From Mesorhizobium sp. M7A.F.Ca.US.008.03.1.1 (GTDB lineage: Bacteria > Pseudomonadota > Alphaproteobacteria > Rhizobiales > Rhizobiaceae), in contig NZ_RZRU01000016.1 in assembly GCF_003997495.1 (NCBI RefSeq), positions 1 to 64,000 on the forward strand: a DNA stretch of 64,000 nucleotides. Direction: 5' to 3'. Made by a program: the position numbers and the translations under genes. This document shows positions 17,262 through 27,251 of this stretch, piece after piece. The notes beneath the pieces were generated by a model. It worked only from the letters and a program-made list of their open reading frames with translations, did no database searches and had not been told where the DNA came from. How positions within the stretch are numbered: position 1 is the stretch's first letter; every line of letters begins with the position of its first letter.

Positions 17262-18596
17262 ATGAGCACAGCGCAAGCAGAAATTTCCACCACTCTCATG
17301 GATAAGGTTGCCGACTGGCTGACGCAATCGGCGCTGGCGGGCAACGACCTGGAAACATTGGTAAAGGGCTTTTGTGAACGGCTGGCTGCCGCCGGCCTGC
17401 CACTGAAGCGGGTGCATTTGAGCTTTTCGATGCTTCATCCGCTTTATGACGCGCTTGGCTTTACCTGGCTTCGCGGCCAGGGCCTGGAAGTGGAAGGCTT
17501 CCGCAGTGAGAACGGCGTTCATTCCGACAGGTTCCTGACCAGCCCATACTACCATCTGCTCAGCAACAAGCTCGACCACCTGCGGCGCCGGCTCGACCTG
17601 TCGGTGCGGTCGGAGTTTCCTGTTTTCGATGACCTCGGGCGTATGGGCGTCACCGATTACATGGCTTTCGTGCATCCCTTCAACGGCGATACCAGTCAGG
17701 GCATGATGGGGTCCTGGTCGACCGACAGTGCTTCAGGCTTCAGCGACAGCATGATTTCGGCGTTATTGCGAATCCAGAACTATCTCGCTATCGCAACCAA
17801 GATGGCAGTGCTCACCAAGCTCGCCGACAACATGATGACCACCTATCTTGGCGGCGACGCAGGCAGGCGCGTGCTGGACGGCCAGATCAAGCGCGGCGAG
17901 GGTGACACAATCCGGGCCGCACTGGTCATGGGCGATATGCGCGGATCGACAAGGCTTGCCGAAACCTCCGGTCGCGAAATCTACATCGATACGCTGAACC
18001 AGTTTTTCGATGCCATTGCCGCACCTTTCAATCGCAAAGGCGGGCAGATCATGAGTTTCCTGGGGGATGGCTTCATTGCCGTCTACCCCTGCGAAAGGCA
18101 CCGCTCGCAGTCCGAGATCGCCTGCCAAGCTGCTCTTGCGGCAGCGCACAAGGCCAGCGCGCGCATGATGGAACTCAATTTGCGCAGAAAGGAGCAGGGG
18201 TTGGGCGACATAAAATTTGGTATCGGCCTGCATGTCGGCAATGTGATGTTCGGCAATGTCGGGCTTACCGACCGGCTCACATTCTCTGTCTTCGGCTCGG
18301 CTGTAAACGAGGTCCAGCGTCTCCAGACCCTGACCAAGAAGTATCCGCACAGCGTTCTCGCCAGCAAGGACTTCGCCAGCTATTGCGGCGCCAACAGCTG
18401 GCTGACGCTCGGCACGGAGGAACTGGCGGGCAGCAAGCAGAAGCTGACGGTGCTTTCACCCGATCTGTCGGGTGCTCTCGCGCTCGATGAAGACGCTGCA
18501 CCGATTCACGACCGGATATCGGATGCCGAGCAGGTCATGTTGCTTCATCGCGATGCCGCGCGGCTGTCGGCGGGCGACCGGAGGAAGCTCCAATAA
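17262..18596 (+). CDS. class III nucleotide cyclase with N-terminal sensory-like domain
   Basis: A 444-residue soluble protein. Residues 1-185 are an unassigned domain, possibly GAF-like; the cyclase domain covers about 215-400. The metal aspartates are D225 (VMGDMRGST) and D269 (MSFLGDGF). The late SVFGSAVNEVQRLQ element keeps the catalytic Asn and Arg. The two purine-selecting positions, normally Lys and Asp in adenylate cyclases, are both Ser here, so the substrate may not be ATP. The ATG at 17262 is the first that leaves a sensible N-terminus; an in-frame start lies at 17211. It is followed at 18749 by the peptide-type ABC operon. Confidence 0.87.
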   Translation: MSTAQAEISTTLMDKVADWLTQSALAGNDLETLVKGFCERLAAAGLPLKRVHLSFSMLHPLYDALGFTWLRGQGLEVEGFRSENGVHSDRFLTSPYYHLLSNKLDHLRRRLDLSVRSEFPVFDDLGRMGVTDYMAFVHPFNGDTSQGMMGSWSTDSASGFSDSMISALLRIQNYLAIATKMAVLTKLADNMMTTYLGGDAGRRVLDGQIKRGEGDTIRAALVMGDMRGSTRLAETSGREIYIDTLNQFFDAIAAPFNRKGGQIMSFLGDGFIAVYPCERHRSQSEIACQAALAAAHKASARMMELNLRRKEQGLGDIKFGIGLHVGNVMFGNVGLTDRLTFSVFGSAVNEVQRLQTLTKKYPHSVLASKDFASYCGANSWLTLGTEELAGSKQKLTVLSPDLSGALALDEDAAPIHDRISDAEQVMLLHRDAARLSAGDRRKLQ

Positions 18597-18748
18597 CCGC
18601 CACGATTATCCGAACGCCTTGGTAAGTCCGGTCGGCGGTTCCGCCGGGGAATTCGTTTAGAATCCAAGTTGCTCTAGGCTGGCAATGCGCTAGTCTCGCT
18701 TTTTGGGTCTGCCGCCCGGCAGACTGCCAGAGTGGGGCTGGTGTGAGA

Positions 18749-20644
18749 ATGAATTCGGGCGTTGATCTGCTGCGAATCGAGGATCTTGGCATCTCTTTTG
18801 CCATTGTCGGGGGACCGTTGCATGCCGTCAGGCGTGCAAATCTTCGCGTCCTGCCCGGCAAGGTTACCGCGCTTGTGGGCGAGTCCGGTTCGGGGAAATC
18901 GGTTCTCAGCCAAGCAGTGATGGGCATTTTGCCGAGGACAGCCCATGTCCGCGGCCGTATCCTGTTTTCCGATCCTGAAAAGCCCGGCACGACGCAGGAT
19001 ATCCTGCAGATGCCGCGTGACGGGCCCGAAATCCGGGCGTTGAGAGGCAGCCGCATCGGCAAGATCTTTCAGGAGCCGATGACATCGCTGTCGCCGCTGC
19101 ACACGATCGGCAACCAGGTCAGCGAATCCCTGCAGATTCACATGCCCATGGCTCGGGCGGAGCGCAAGGCGCGGACCGAGGAAATGCTCGGCCTTGTCGG
19201 CTTTCCCAATCCCAAGCGCGCCTATGACATGTATCCATTTGAACTTTCGGGAGGATTGCGCCAACGCGCCATGATCGCCATGGCGCTTATCTGCCGGCCC
19301 GCGCTGTTGATCGCCGACGAGCCGACGACGGCGTTGGACGTGACCATCCAGGCGCAAATCCTGCAATTGCTGCGCGGGCTTCAGACCAAGCTGAACATGG
19401 CGATGCTGCTGATCACGCACGACCTCGGCGTTGTCGCCAATGTCGCCGACGAGGTGGTGGTCATGTACCATGGCGAGATCATGGAAGCGGGACCTGTGGA
19501 GGCGATATTCCGCCGGCCAGGGCACCCTTACCTGAAGGGTCTGATGGCAGCCGTTCCGCATTTCGACCTGAAGCCTGGCGAAAGGCTGAAGGCGCTCCGC
19601 GAGGTGCCGGTGAATGTCGAGAACCTGCTCGGCAAGCAGACGGCGCCGGCATCGAAGGGGTCGGACGACGTCCTGCTGTCGGTCAGGGATCTGAAAAAGG
19701 TCTACACCACCCGCAAGTCCGGATGGTTCGGCGGGAGCCATCAAACCTCTGTTCGCGCCGTGGACGGGGTGAGCTTCGACATCAGGCGGGGTGAGTGCCT
19801 GGGTCTGGTCGGGGAAAGCGGCTGCGGCAAAACCACCGTCAGCAAGATCCTCATGCGGGCCGTCACCCCTAGCGGCGGCTCCGTGGTCTTCAACGGCCGG
19901 GAAGGCCCGATCAACGTCCTGGCAGCCGAGGGAGAAGCCCTGCGGTTGCTGCGCGCGAAAATCCAGATGGTCTTCCAGGATCCGGTATCGTCGCTCTCAC
20001 CTCGCATGACCGTGGAGAACATCTTGAGCGAGCCGCTGGAAATCCATCAGCGTGGCAATGCCGCGTCCCGGCTCGCCACGGTCAAGAGTCTGATGCAGGC
20101 AATCGGGCTCGATCCGCGCTTCATCAAGCGTTATCCGCACAGTTTCTCCGGCGGGCAGCGTCAGCGTATCGGCATCGCGCGCGCGTTGGCGCTGGGGCCT
20201 GAACTCCTAATCTGCGACGAGCCGGTTTCGGCGCTCGATGTCTCTGTCCAGGCGCAGATCTTGAACCTTCTGAAGGACCTGCAAAAGGAACTGGGCCTGA
20301 CCTACCTGTTCATATCCCACAATTTGGCAGTGGTGGACTACATGGCGGATCGCATCGCGGTGATGTGCGGCGGGCGTATCGTCGAGCTTGCGCCGCGCGA
20401 AATTCTGCTCAGGAAACCGATCCACCCCTACACGCGCTCACTGCTCGCCGCGGTACCCTTCCCCGATCTCGACCGGCCGATGGATTTCAAGACGCTGAAG
20501 CTTGGCGGCGCTTCCGACACCAGCGCATGGGGACCGCAATTCCGCGAAGAAGGCGACGAGGATATGCTGTCGCCGCTCGATCTTGGCGGCGGGCACCTCG
20601 TGCTGGCCCGACGTTCGGCCGATGTTAGCGAGTTACGTCATTGA
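18749..20644 (+). CDS. double ATPase subunit of a peptide-type ABC importer
   Basis: A protein of about 631 residues with two complete ABC ATPase domains in tandem, as in YejF/GsiA-type subunits. Domain 1 has GESGSGKS, LSGGLRQRAMIAMAL and LLIADEPTTALD. Domain 2 has GESGCGKTT, FSGGQRQRIGIARAL and LLICDEPVSALD. Each is followed by the oligopeptide-specific C-terminal segment (HPYLKGL, HPYTRSLLAAVP). It energises import through the permeases at 22542 and 23537. The ATG at 18749 or the GTG at 18743 could be the start, with GGGG just upstream. The stop overlaps the TTG start of the binding-protein gene. Confidence 0.95.
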   Translation: MNSGVDLLRIEDLGISFAIVGGPLHAVRRANLRVLPGKVTALVGESGSGKSVLSQAVMGILPRTAHVRGRILFSDPEKPGTTQDILQMPRDGPEIRALRGSRIGKIFQEPMTSLSPLHTIGNQVSESLQIHMPMARAERKARTEEMLGLVGFPNPKRAYDMYPFELSGGLRQRAMIAMALICRPALLIADEPTTALDVTIQAQILQLLRGLQTKLNMAMLLITHDLGVVANVADEVVVMYHGEIMEAGPVEAIFRRPGHPYLKGLMAAVPHFDLKPGERLKALREVPVNVENLLGKQTAPASKGSDDVLLSVRDLKKVYTTRKSGWFGGSHQTSVRAVDGVSFDIRRGECLGLVGESGCGKTTVSKILMRAVTPSGGSVVFNGREGPINVLAAEGEALRLLRAKIQMVFQDPVSSLSPRMTVENILSEPLEIHQRGNAASRLATVKSLMQAIGLDPRFIKRYPHSFSGGQRQRIGIARALALGPELLICDEPVSALDVSVQAQILNLLKDLQKELGLTYLFISHNLAVVDYMADRIAVMCGGRIVELAPREILLRKPIHPYTRSLLAAVPFPDLDRPMDFKTLKLGGASDTSAWGPQFREEGDEDMLSPLDLGGGHLVLARRSADVSELRH

Positions 20645-22539
20645 TCAGCCGTCGCACCGTCCTTGGTCTGATGGCTTCGGCACTCCTGCCGGGCACGTCG
20701 CGCGCTGGCGATCTGGAGCCGGAATTTCTTCGGCCGCAGCTGACGGCCAGGGCGCTGCCGGCACTCGCCGAGCGTCTGCCCAAGATCCCGCGCGCCTTGA
20801 ATCTCGCCACGATGGGCCGGCAGCCGGGCCAGTATGGCGGCACCCTGCGTACGATCATCGGCAGCCAGAAAGATATCCGGATGATGACGATTTACGGATA
20901 TTCTCGCCTGGTCGGCTACGACGAAAAGCTTAGCTTGCAGGCCGACATTCTCGAAAGTTTCGACGTCGCGGATGATCGCATCTTCACGTTCAAGATACGG
21001 GAAGGACACAAATGGTCCGACGGCAGCCTGCTGACGCCGGAGGATTTTCGCTATTGTTGGGAAGATGTCTGGCTGAACGATGAGCTTTCGCAAGGCGGGC
21101 TCGCTCCGGCCCTGATGGCGGACGGCAAGCCGCCACGCTTCGAGATTATCGATCCGTTGACGGTGCGCTACAGTTGGGATGCGCCCAATCCCGACTTCCT
21201 GCCCAAGCTCGCTGCCGCTGCGCCGCTATCGCTCGTTCTGCCGGCCGCCTATCTCAAGCAGTTCCACAAGAAATACCAGGATCCATTCCGGCTCGCCGGC
21301 CTGATGAAGGAGAACCGGGCGCAGAAATGGACGCTCCTGCATATCCGCATGTCGCGGCAGTATCGCCCGGAGAACCCGGATCTGCCGACGCTCGATCCCT
21401 GGCAGAACCGGACAAAGCCGCCGGCCGAGCAGTTCATCTTCGAGCGCAACCCGTTCTTTCATCGAACAGACGAGAATGGCCGGCAACTGCCCTATGTCGA
21501 CCGGATCATCATGAATGTCAGCTCGTCGGCGATCATCTCCGCCAAGACCGGTGCGGGCGAGAGCGATCTGCAATGCATGGGAATTGACTTCAGCGATTAC
21601 TCCTTCCTGAAGGACGCGGAGAAGCGCTACCCGGTGAAGATGCATTTGTGGAAACGCACACAGGGTTCGCGGCTGGCGTTGCTGCCCAATCTGAATTGTG
21701 CCGACCCGGTGTGGCGTGGCCTTTTGCGTGACGTGCGCGTGCGCCGCGCCCTTTCGCTCGCTGTGGACAGGCGCGAGATCAATATGGCCGTGTTCTACGG
21801 ATTGGCGCAGGAAAGTGCCGATACGGTCTTGCCGGAGAGCCCGCTCTACCGGCCGGAATTCGCGAAAGCTTGGGTCGCCCATGATCCCGACCAGGCCAAT
21901 GCCCTGCTCGACCAAGCCGGGCTTCAGGCGCGTGGCGATGACGGCCTGCGGATGCTTCCCGATGGACGCCCGGCACAGATCATCGTGGAAACGGCCGGCG
22001 AAAGCACGCTGGAAACCGACGCGCTCGAACTCATCACCGATCACTGGCGCCAGATCGGCATCGCCCTGTTCATCCGGACTTCGCAGCGCGACATCTTCCG
22101 TAGCCGCGCGCTTGGCGGCCAGATCATGATGTCGATGTGGTCGGGCATCGACAATGGCGTGCCGACCGCCGACATGAACCCGTACCAGCTGGCTCCCACC
22201 ATCGATGACCAACTGCAATGGCCGCTCTGGGGCGCTCACTATCTGTCCCATGGCAAGATGGGTGAGGCGCCCGATCTTCCTGAAGTGGTCGAGTTGATGG
22301 CTTTGCTCAAACGCTGGAACGGATCGACCGAAACCACGGAGCGCGCCGAAATCTGGAATTCGATGCTGTCGATCTACACCGACCAGGTGTTTTCAATCGG
22401 CACGGTGAACGGAACGCATCAGCCGATTCTGGTGTCCTCACGGCTGCGCAATCTGCCTGACAAGGCGCTCTTCGGCTACGATCCGACTGCCTATTTCGGT
22501 GTCTACATGCCGGATACATTCTGGCTTGGAGAGTCCTGA
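20641..22539 (+). CDS. periplasmic binding protein of a peptide-type ABC importer (SBP_bac_5)
   Basis: A 632-residue extracellular family 5 binding protein. The N-terminus MISRRTVLGLMASALLPGTS has a twin arginine and hydrophobic core, so export is probably by Tat. The family signature is visible in LVGYDEKLSLQADILESF, FKIREGHKWSDGSLLTPEDF, VRVRRALSLAVDRREI and LLDQAGL. It is longer than typical DppA (about 535) because of insertions in the middle. The start is TTG at 20641, overlapping the upstream stop (TTGA). Ligands of this family are oligopeptides, opines, sugars or metal chelates; which one cannot be told here. Confidence 0.93.
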   Translation: MISRRTVLGLMASALLPGTSRAGDLEPEFLRPQLTARALPALAERLPKIPRALNLATMGRQPGQYGGTLRTIIGSQKDIRMMTIYGYSRLVGYDEKLSLQADILESFDVADDRIFTFKIREGHKWSDGSLLTPEDFRYCWEDVWLNDELSQGGLAPALMADGKPPRFEIIDPLTVRYSWDAPNPDFLPKLAAAAPLSLVLPAAYLKQFHKKYQDPFRLAGLMKENRAQKWTLLHIRMSRQYRPENPDLPTLDPWQNRTKPPAEQFIFERNPFFHRTDENGRQLPYVDRIIMNVSSSAIISAKTGAGESDLQCMGIDFSDYSFLKDAEKRYPVKMHLWKRTQGSRLALLPNLNCADPVWRGLLRDVRVRRALSLAVDRREINMAVFYGLAQESADTVLPESPLYRPEFAKAWVAHDPDQANALLDQAGLQARGDDGLRMLPDGRPAQIIVETAGESTLETDALELITDHWRQIGIALFIRTSQRDIFRSRALGGQIMMSMWSGIDNGVPTADMNPYQLAPTIDDQLQWPLWGAHYLSHGKMGEAPDLPEVVELMALLKRWNGSTETTERAEIWNSMLSIYTDQVFSIGTVNGTHQPILVSSRLRNLPDKALFGYDPTAYFGVYMPDTFWLGES

Positions 22540-22541
22540 GC

Positions 22542-23540
22542 GTGCTTCGATATATTGTCTGGCGCATTACTGTGATGGTTCCAACGCTGCTGGTGATATC
22601 AGCGCTGGTGTTCACGATCATCGAACTTCCCCCCGGCGACTATTTCGACAGCTATGTCGCTGAGCTTCGGGCACAGGGCGAAGGGGTGGATTCCGATCGC
22701 ATCGAGATGATGCGCAAGGAATATGGTTTCGACAAGCCGCCGATCATTCGCTACTTCTATTGGGTCGGCGGGATGCTGCACGGCGATTTCGGCTATTCCT
22801 TCGAGTATGAGTTGCCGGTTCGCGACGTCGTCGGGGACCGAATGTGGCTGACTGTGCTGGTTTCCTTCGTCACGATCATCTTCACTTGGCTCATCGCCTT
22901 TCCGATCGGCATGTACTCCGCGACGCATCAATACAGTTGGGGCGATTACGGCCTGACCTTTTTTGGCCTCCTAGGCCTTGCCATTCCGAACTTCATGCTG
23001 GCGCTGATCCTGATGTATTTCGCCAACATCTGGTTCGGCACGTCCATCGGCCATCTCATGGACCCGCAATATCTCAGCGAGCCGATGAGCTGGGCCAAGG
23101 CGAAGTCGATACTCTCCCATCTCTGGATCCCGGTCTTGATCATCGGCACCGGCGGCACGGCAAGCATGATCCGGCGGCTGCGGGCCAATCTGCTCGATGA
23201 GCTACACAAGCAATATGTGGTGACCGCGCGCGCCAAAGGTCTTCATCCGTTCAGGGCGCTGGTCAAATATCCGCTGCGCATGGCGCTCAATTTCTTCATT
23301 TCCGACATCGGCTCCATCCTGCCGGCCATCATCTCCGGCGCCGAAATCACCGCGATCGTGCTGTCTTTGGAAACGACCGGGCCGATGCTGATCAAGGCGT
23401 TGCAAAGCCAGGACATGTATCTGGCGGGGTCGTTCCTGATGTTCCTCGCCTTCCTGACGGTTATCGGTGTCCTGATTTCCGACCTGGCGCTGGCGCTGCT
23501 GGATCCACGAATTCGTTTGCAGGGCGGCAGCACCAAATGA
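22542..23540 (+). CDS. ABC importer permease, DppB-type
   Basis: A 332-residue inner-membrane permease with six predicted membrane segments, an N-terminal MLRYIVWRITVMVPTLLVIS helix and the peptide-permease EAA loop YVVTARAKGLHPFRALVKYP. A large periplasmic loop after helix 1 (IELPPGDYFDSYVAEL) carries an extended GEGVDSDRIEMMRKEYGFD segment typical of this subgroup. The start is GTG at 22542, two bases after the binding-protein stop. Its own stop overlaps the next ATG by four bases. Confidence 0.93.
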   Translation: MLRYIVWRITVMVPTLLVISALVFTIIELPPGDYFDSYVAELRAQGEGVDSDRIEMMRKEYGFDKPPIIRYFYWVGGMLHGDFGYSFEYELPVRDVVGDRMWLTVLVSFVTIIFTWLIAFPIGMYSATHQYSWGDYGLTFFGLLGLAIPNFMLALILMYFANIWFGTSIGHLMDPQYLSEPMSWAKAKSILSHLWIPVLIIGTGGTASMIRRLRANLLDELHKQYVVTARAKGLHPFRALVKYPLRMALNFFISDIGSILPAIISGAEITAIVLSLETTGPMLIKALQSQDMYLAGSFLMFLAFLTVIGVLISDLALALLDPRIRLQGGSTK

Positions 23541-24718
23541 AGACGGATTCGCCGCTCCCCGCTCCGAGTGCTCCACTAGAACACTATGTTTCCAGCGCGC
23601 CCTTTGACCTGCAGTCGGTCGAGGCGATGACGGTGGAGCAGTCGAAGGTCTTTCAGGCGTCGCAGTTGCGGCTGATGTGGTGGAAATTCCGCATGCACCG
23701 GCTCGCCCTTGTATCTGGCATATTCCTGGTAGTGCTTTATTTCGGGATATTGATCTGCGAGTTCCTGGCGCCCTACAACCTGCACACGCGCAACATGGAC
23801 TACATCTATTCGCCGCCGCAGCAGGTGCACCTGTTCCACAACGGCCAGTTCGTCGGGCCGTTCGTCTATGGCCGCCAGATGACGCTGGACATGGAGACGC
23901 TCAAGCGGAACTACATCGACAACCAGGACGATGTTCAGCGGCTCCGTTTCTTCTGCAAGGCCGACAGTTACCGGTTCTGGGGCCTGATCGAAGGTGACAG
24001 GCATTTTGTCTGCGCTGCCGAAACCGGCCAGCTCTTCCTGGCGGGCACCGACCGGCTGGGGCGCGACGTGCTCTCGCGCATGATCTATGGCGCACGCATT
24101 TCACTGACAATCGGCCTCGTCGGCATCAGTTTCAGCTTCCTGCTCGGCATCGTCATCGGCGGACTGGCCGGTTATCATGGCGGTATCTTCGACCTGATCG
24201 TTCAACGAATAATCGAAGTTCTGCAATCCATTCCCAGCATTCCGCTATGGTTGGCCCTGGCGGCGATCATGCCGATAACCTGGAGTCCGATCCTGATCTA
24301 TTTCGGCATCACCATCATCCTCGGAGTGCTCGACTGGACCGGACTGGCGCGGGCCGTGCGTTCAAAGCTTCTGGCCTTGCGCGAGGAAGATTACGTTCTC
24401 GCCGCGCAGTTGATGGGCGCCGGAAGCAGCCGCATCATTAGGCGGCATCTCATTCCCGGCTTCATGTCGCATCTGATCGCGACGGCGACGCTCTCGATTC
24501 CTGGCATGATCCTGGGCGAGACGGCGCTGAGCTTCCTCGGGCTCGGCCTGAGGGCGCCGATAACCAGTTGGGGCATCCTGCTCACCGAGGCGCGCAGCGT
24601 CAGCGTGATCGCGTTCTATCCATGGCTTCTCTTGCCGATGCTCCCCGTCATTCTCGTCATCATGGCGTTCAACTTCCTCGGAGACGGCTTGCGGGACGCC
24701 GCAGACCCCTATAAGTGA
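23537..24718 (+). CDS. ABC importer permease, DppC-type
   Basis: A 393-residue inner-membrane permease, longer than DppC (about 300) because of a periplasmic insertion between helix 1 and helix 2 (roughly residues 75-165). The EAA loop is ALREEDYVLAAQLMGAGSSR and the last helices end in MAFNFLGDGLRDAADP. The insertion, present alongside a long binding protein, suggests specialised docking. The gene is coupled to the upstream permease and ends the four-gene importer operon. The 208 bases after it hold no convincing gene. Confidence 0.92.
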   Translation: MKTDSPLPAPSAPLEHYVSSAPFDLQSVEAMTVEQSKVFQASQLRLMWWKFRMHRLALVSGIFLVVLYFGILICEFLAPYNLHTRNMDYIYSPPQQVHLFHNGQFVGPFVYGRQMTLDMETLKRNYIDNQDDVQRLRFFCKADSYRFWGLIEGDRHFVCAAETGQLFLAGTDRLGRDVLSRMIYGARISLTIGLVGISFSFLLGIVIGGLAGYHGGIFDLIVQRIIEVLQSIPSIPLWLALAAIMPITWSPILIYFGITIILGVLDWTGLARAVRSKLLALREEDYVLAAQLMGAGSSRIIRRHLIPGFMSHLIATATLSIPGMILGETALSFLGLGLRAPITSWGILLTEARSVSVIAFYPWLLLPMLPVILVIMAFNFLGDGLRDAADPYK

Positions 24719-24926
24719 GGTCGCTATTTTGCCGCGCGCCGTGCCGCCTATTCCACCCGGTAAGATCCTTGCCGGCCGCTTGTACAGTTGTTGCAGTGTT
24801 CATCGTCCGCCTCTATATGTTCCGACACGTGATCGAGTTTGGCACTACACCTTCGGGATTCACCCGTGAACAGTTCTTGTCGGAGGGCATTGCCGATCTT
24901 GAGCTGGTTCAGGACACACAAAGCAT

Positions 24927-25406
24927 ATGAGTCGCCTTGAGAATTTCATCAGCAGGATGACCGCACAGCGCGACATTCTCGACCAAGTCTGCGTCGAGGT
25001 GGCGAAGATGGAGGGGCTTGTGCTCGAGCTCGGCCTCGGCAACGGACGGACGTTCCACCATCTGCGCGAGCGCCTGCCCGGGCGCCGGATTGTGGTGTTC
25101 GACCGCGAAGTCGGCGCACATGCCAGCTCAATTCCCGAAGCCGAAAACCTCGTGCTCGGCGAAATACGCGAGACGGCCCGCAAGTTCATTGGCATCGAAG
25201 CCGCCCTTGTTCATGCCGACATCGGCACCGGCTATGACGATCGCGATGCAGTGACTGCTACCTGGCTTCCCGATCTGATTGCGAGCCTGCTTCGCGTCGG
25301 CGGCTTCGCGGTCAGTGGCACGCCGCTCGATCACCCGCTGCTGCAACGCCTCCCGGCGCCGACTTCAGAGCCCGCCGATCGTTATTTCCTCTGCAAGCGC
25401 GTGTGA
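24927..25406 (+). CDS. small class I SAM-dependent methyltransferase
   Basis: A 159-residue protein with motif I VLELGLGNGRTFHHLRE and a post-I acidic end VVFDREVG, followed by AALVHADIGTGYDD. It has a compact Rossmann fold without extra domains. It could methylate a small metabolite; no partner is evident. The ATG at 24927 is the only start that keeps motif I in place. It follows the importer operon on the same strand by 208 bases, and a repeat element lies just after it. Confidence 0.8.
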   Translation: MSRLENFISRMTAQRDILDQVCVEVAKMEGLVLELGLGNGRTFHHLRERLPGRRIVVFDREVGAHASSIPEAENLVLGEIRETARKFIGIEAALVHADIGTGYDDRDAVTATWLPDLIASLLRVGGFAVSGTPLDHPLLQRLPAPTSEPADRYFLCKRV

Positions 25407-25442
25407 GCGGTCGAGAGCGCCTCATCTTTTTCACGCAAACGC

Positions 25443-25522
25443 TGCTCTACCGCAATTCCAAGGGAAAGTGCTACGCGCTTTTCCCGAAAAACCGTTTACA
25501 CCTTTCCTGGAATTGCTCTGGA
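25443..25522. repeat. palindromic dispersed repeat
   Basis: CAATTCCAAGGGAAAG near the left end pairs with CTTTCCTGGAATTG at the right end, and an inner GGGAAA...TTTCCC hairpin encloses GTGCTACGCGC. The core sequences recur at 13309-13350. It lies between convergent genes (stops at 25406 and 25536), so it may also end transcription from both sides. Confidence 0.7.
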
Positions 25523-25535
25523 CGGCCCAATTTGC

Positions 25536-26951
25536 TCAGGGGATTGTATACACCGCTATCTCCCGCTCGATGCCGCGCAGCGAGACTTCGTGAGGCACGG
25601 GCGTCAGAGCGTTCCTGCGCAACAGATCGGCGGTGAGATTGTCGTCGACCACCGCACGGGTGGCGAAGATAGCCTGTGCGTTGGCCAGGTTCTGGACCCG
25701 TGAAGCAATGTTGACCGTCTGGCCGAAATAGTCCTGTCGCTCGTTCATGGACACGGCGATGCAGGGGCCGGCATGAACACCGATCTTGAGCAGCAAATCC
25801 TCGCGCCCGCTTCTGTCATTGAGCGCACGCATGGCATCACGCATCCTGAGGGCCGCAGCCATCGCGCGATCAGGCGTCGCGAATGTCGCCATCACCGCAT
25901 CACCGATAGTCTTCACCACCGCGCCTGCCTCCGCCGCGACGATCTCGTGCAGAACCTGGAAATGCACGCGCACGAGATCGAAGGCTGAAAGGTCGCCCAC
26001 CCGCTCGTAAAGCGCGGTCGATCCGCGCAGGTCGGTGAACAGGAAGGTGAGGCTGGTGATCTTCAGGCGCTGGTTGATGTCGAGCGTATCCGTACGATAG
26101 AGGTCGCGGAACGTCTGGTTGGTGAGCAGGCGCTTGGCGGTCAGAAAAGGCCGGCGTTTGCCCAGGAGATTATGCAATGCCTCGCCGGCGATGAAGACCG
26201 CCGGCAGCACGCGGGTGTCGGTCCTGTTTTCCAGCGAAATACGCAGCGGACCGGGTTGCATTTCCAGTGTCTGGTTCTGGACATGGTCGCGGTCGAAAGC
26301 CAACGACAGGCTTCGCCGCTCTTTTGTTGGTTCGCCCTTCGCGTCGATGAACTGCGCTGAATGGGTGACCGGCTCGAAGACGATGATGAATTCGGACGGA
26401 AGCTGTATGGGCAGAACGGCCTTTTCACCCGGCGCCAGCTCGATATCCGCCAGCGAGAACGCTTCTATGTCTTTCGCCAGATCCTCTTCCGGCAGATCGA
26501 CGCCGGATCCCCAATAGATCTGGCGAAAGTATTCCACCAACGGCAGTTCGTGTGGATTGTGGGCGGCAATCCTGCGCACGCGGGAACTCACGGTGAATGT
26601 TACCTCGACCATTTCATCGAGGGTCGGCGAATAGCCTTCGGAACATAACGCGCAGGTGTATTCGTCCCTCTGCAGGGTTTTCAGCGTAGCGTTGGTGTCG
26701 AGCACGCCGCCACAGCCGGGGCACAGAACATTCCAGGAAATGTCGAAGATGCCCACCCGCGCCGCATGGAGGAAGGCGCTTATGGCGCGTTCCTCGTCGA
26801 GGGCGTGCTTGCTGGCGAAAGCCGGCACATTGATGCGGCAAAGTTCATGATCCTTGCCTTCCGCGATGGTCCGCCGGATCGCGTCGATTGCCTGAGGATC
26901 GACATCGGTCGATTGCCGCAAAAGCGAGAACAGATCCTGAGTTTCGGTCAT
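25536..26951 (-). CDS. adenylate cyclase with DUF5939-type N-terminus
   Basis: A 471-residue cytosolic protein. The N-terminal 270 residues match the DUF5939 type and contain a probable zinc site, C77-P-G-C80 with C100-x-x-C103. The class III cyclase domain starts near 298. All residues for an adenylate cyclase are visible: D307 (FLFTDLRGST), K347 and D351 (VVKTIGDAV), D407, N414 and R418 (QDYFGQTVNIASRV). It therefore probably makes cAMP. It is divergent from the GNAT gene at 27252; the 300 bases between hold no gene and should carry both promoters. Confidence 0.92.
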   Translation of the reverse strand: MTETQDLFSLLRQSTDVDPQAIDAIRRTIAEGKDHELCRINVPAFASKHALDEERAISAFLHAARVGIFDISWNVLCPGCGGVLDTNATLKTLQRDEYTCALCSEGYSPTLDEMVEVTFTVSSRVRRIAAHNPHELPLVEYFRQIYWGSGVDLPEEDLAKDIEAFSLADIELAPGEKAVLPIQLPSEFIIVFEPVTHSAQFIDAKGEPTKERRSLSLAFDRDHVQNQTLEMQPGPLRISLENRTDTRVLPAVFIAGEALHNLLGKRRPFLTAKRLLTNQTFRDLYRTDTLDINQRLKITSLTFLFTDLRGSTALYERVGDLSAFDLVRVHFQVLHEIVAAEAGAVVKTIGDAVMATFATPDRAMAAALRMRDAMRALNDRSGREDLLLKIGVHAGPCIAVSMNERQDYFGQTVNIASRVQNLANAQAIFATRAVVDDNLTADLLRRNALTPVPHEVSLRGIEREIAVYTIP

Positions 26952-27251
26952 CGTGCAGGCTCCGGAAAATGCGCCCCCGAGGTGGGTTGGCCGGAACCGG
27001 TCTTCGTTCCGGGCGCTCCATCTTACTTCGAAACCGATCGTACGGCCATTCGAATGGAAAAGCCCGCCGACGTGTCAATTCCGTCGGGATTTTCACCGAT
27101 CATAAGCGGCACCATGGTGGGTCCATGGAGTATTCATACGCCGTCTCCCGGTACTTCAGCGCGCAATCGGCAACATAGATGCGGAGATGGCTGGATTTTC
27201 AGGCGACGTCCGGTGCATCGTGCCGGGCCGATTGCCTTCGCCGGGAAAGCC

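Noticed and set aside
24715..24930. A 71-codon plus-strand frame between the importer operon and the small methyltransferase, overlapping both by a few bases.
   Set aside because: The protein has no family resemblance or ribosome-binding site, and the overlaps arise from ordinary TGA/ATG neighbours. Only the last 37 residues look mildly protein-like.
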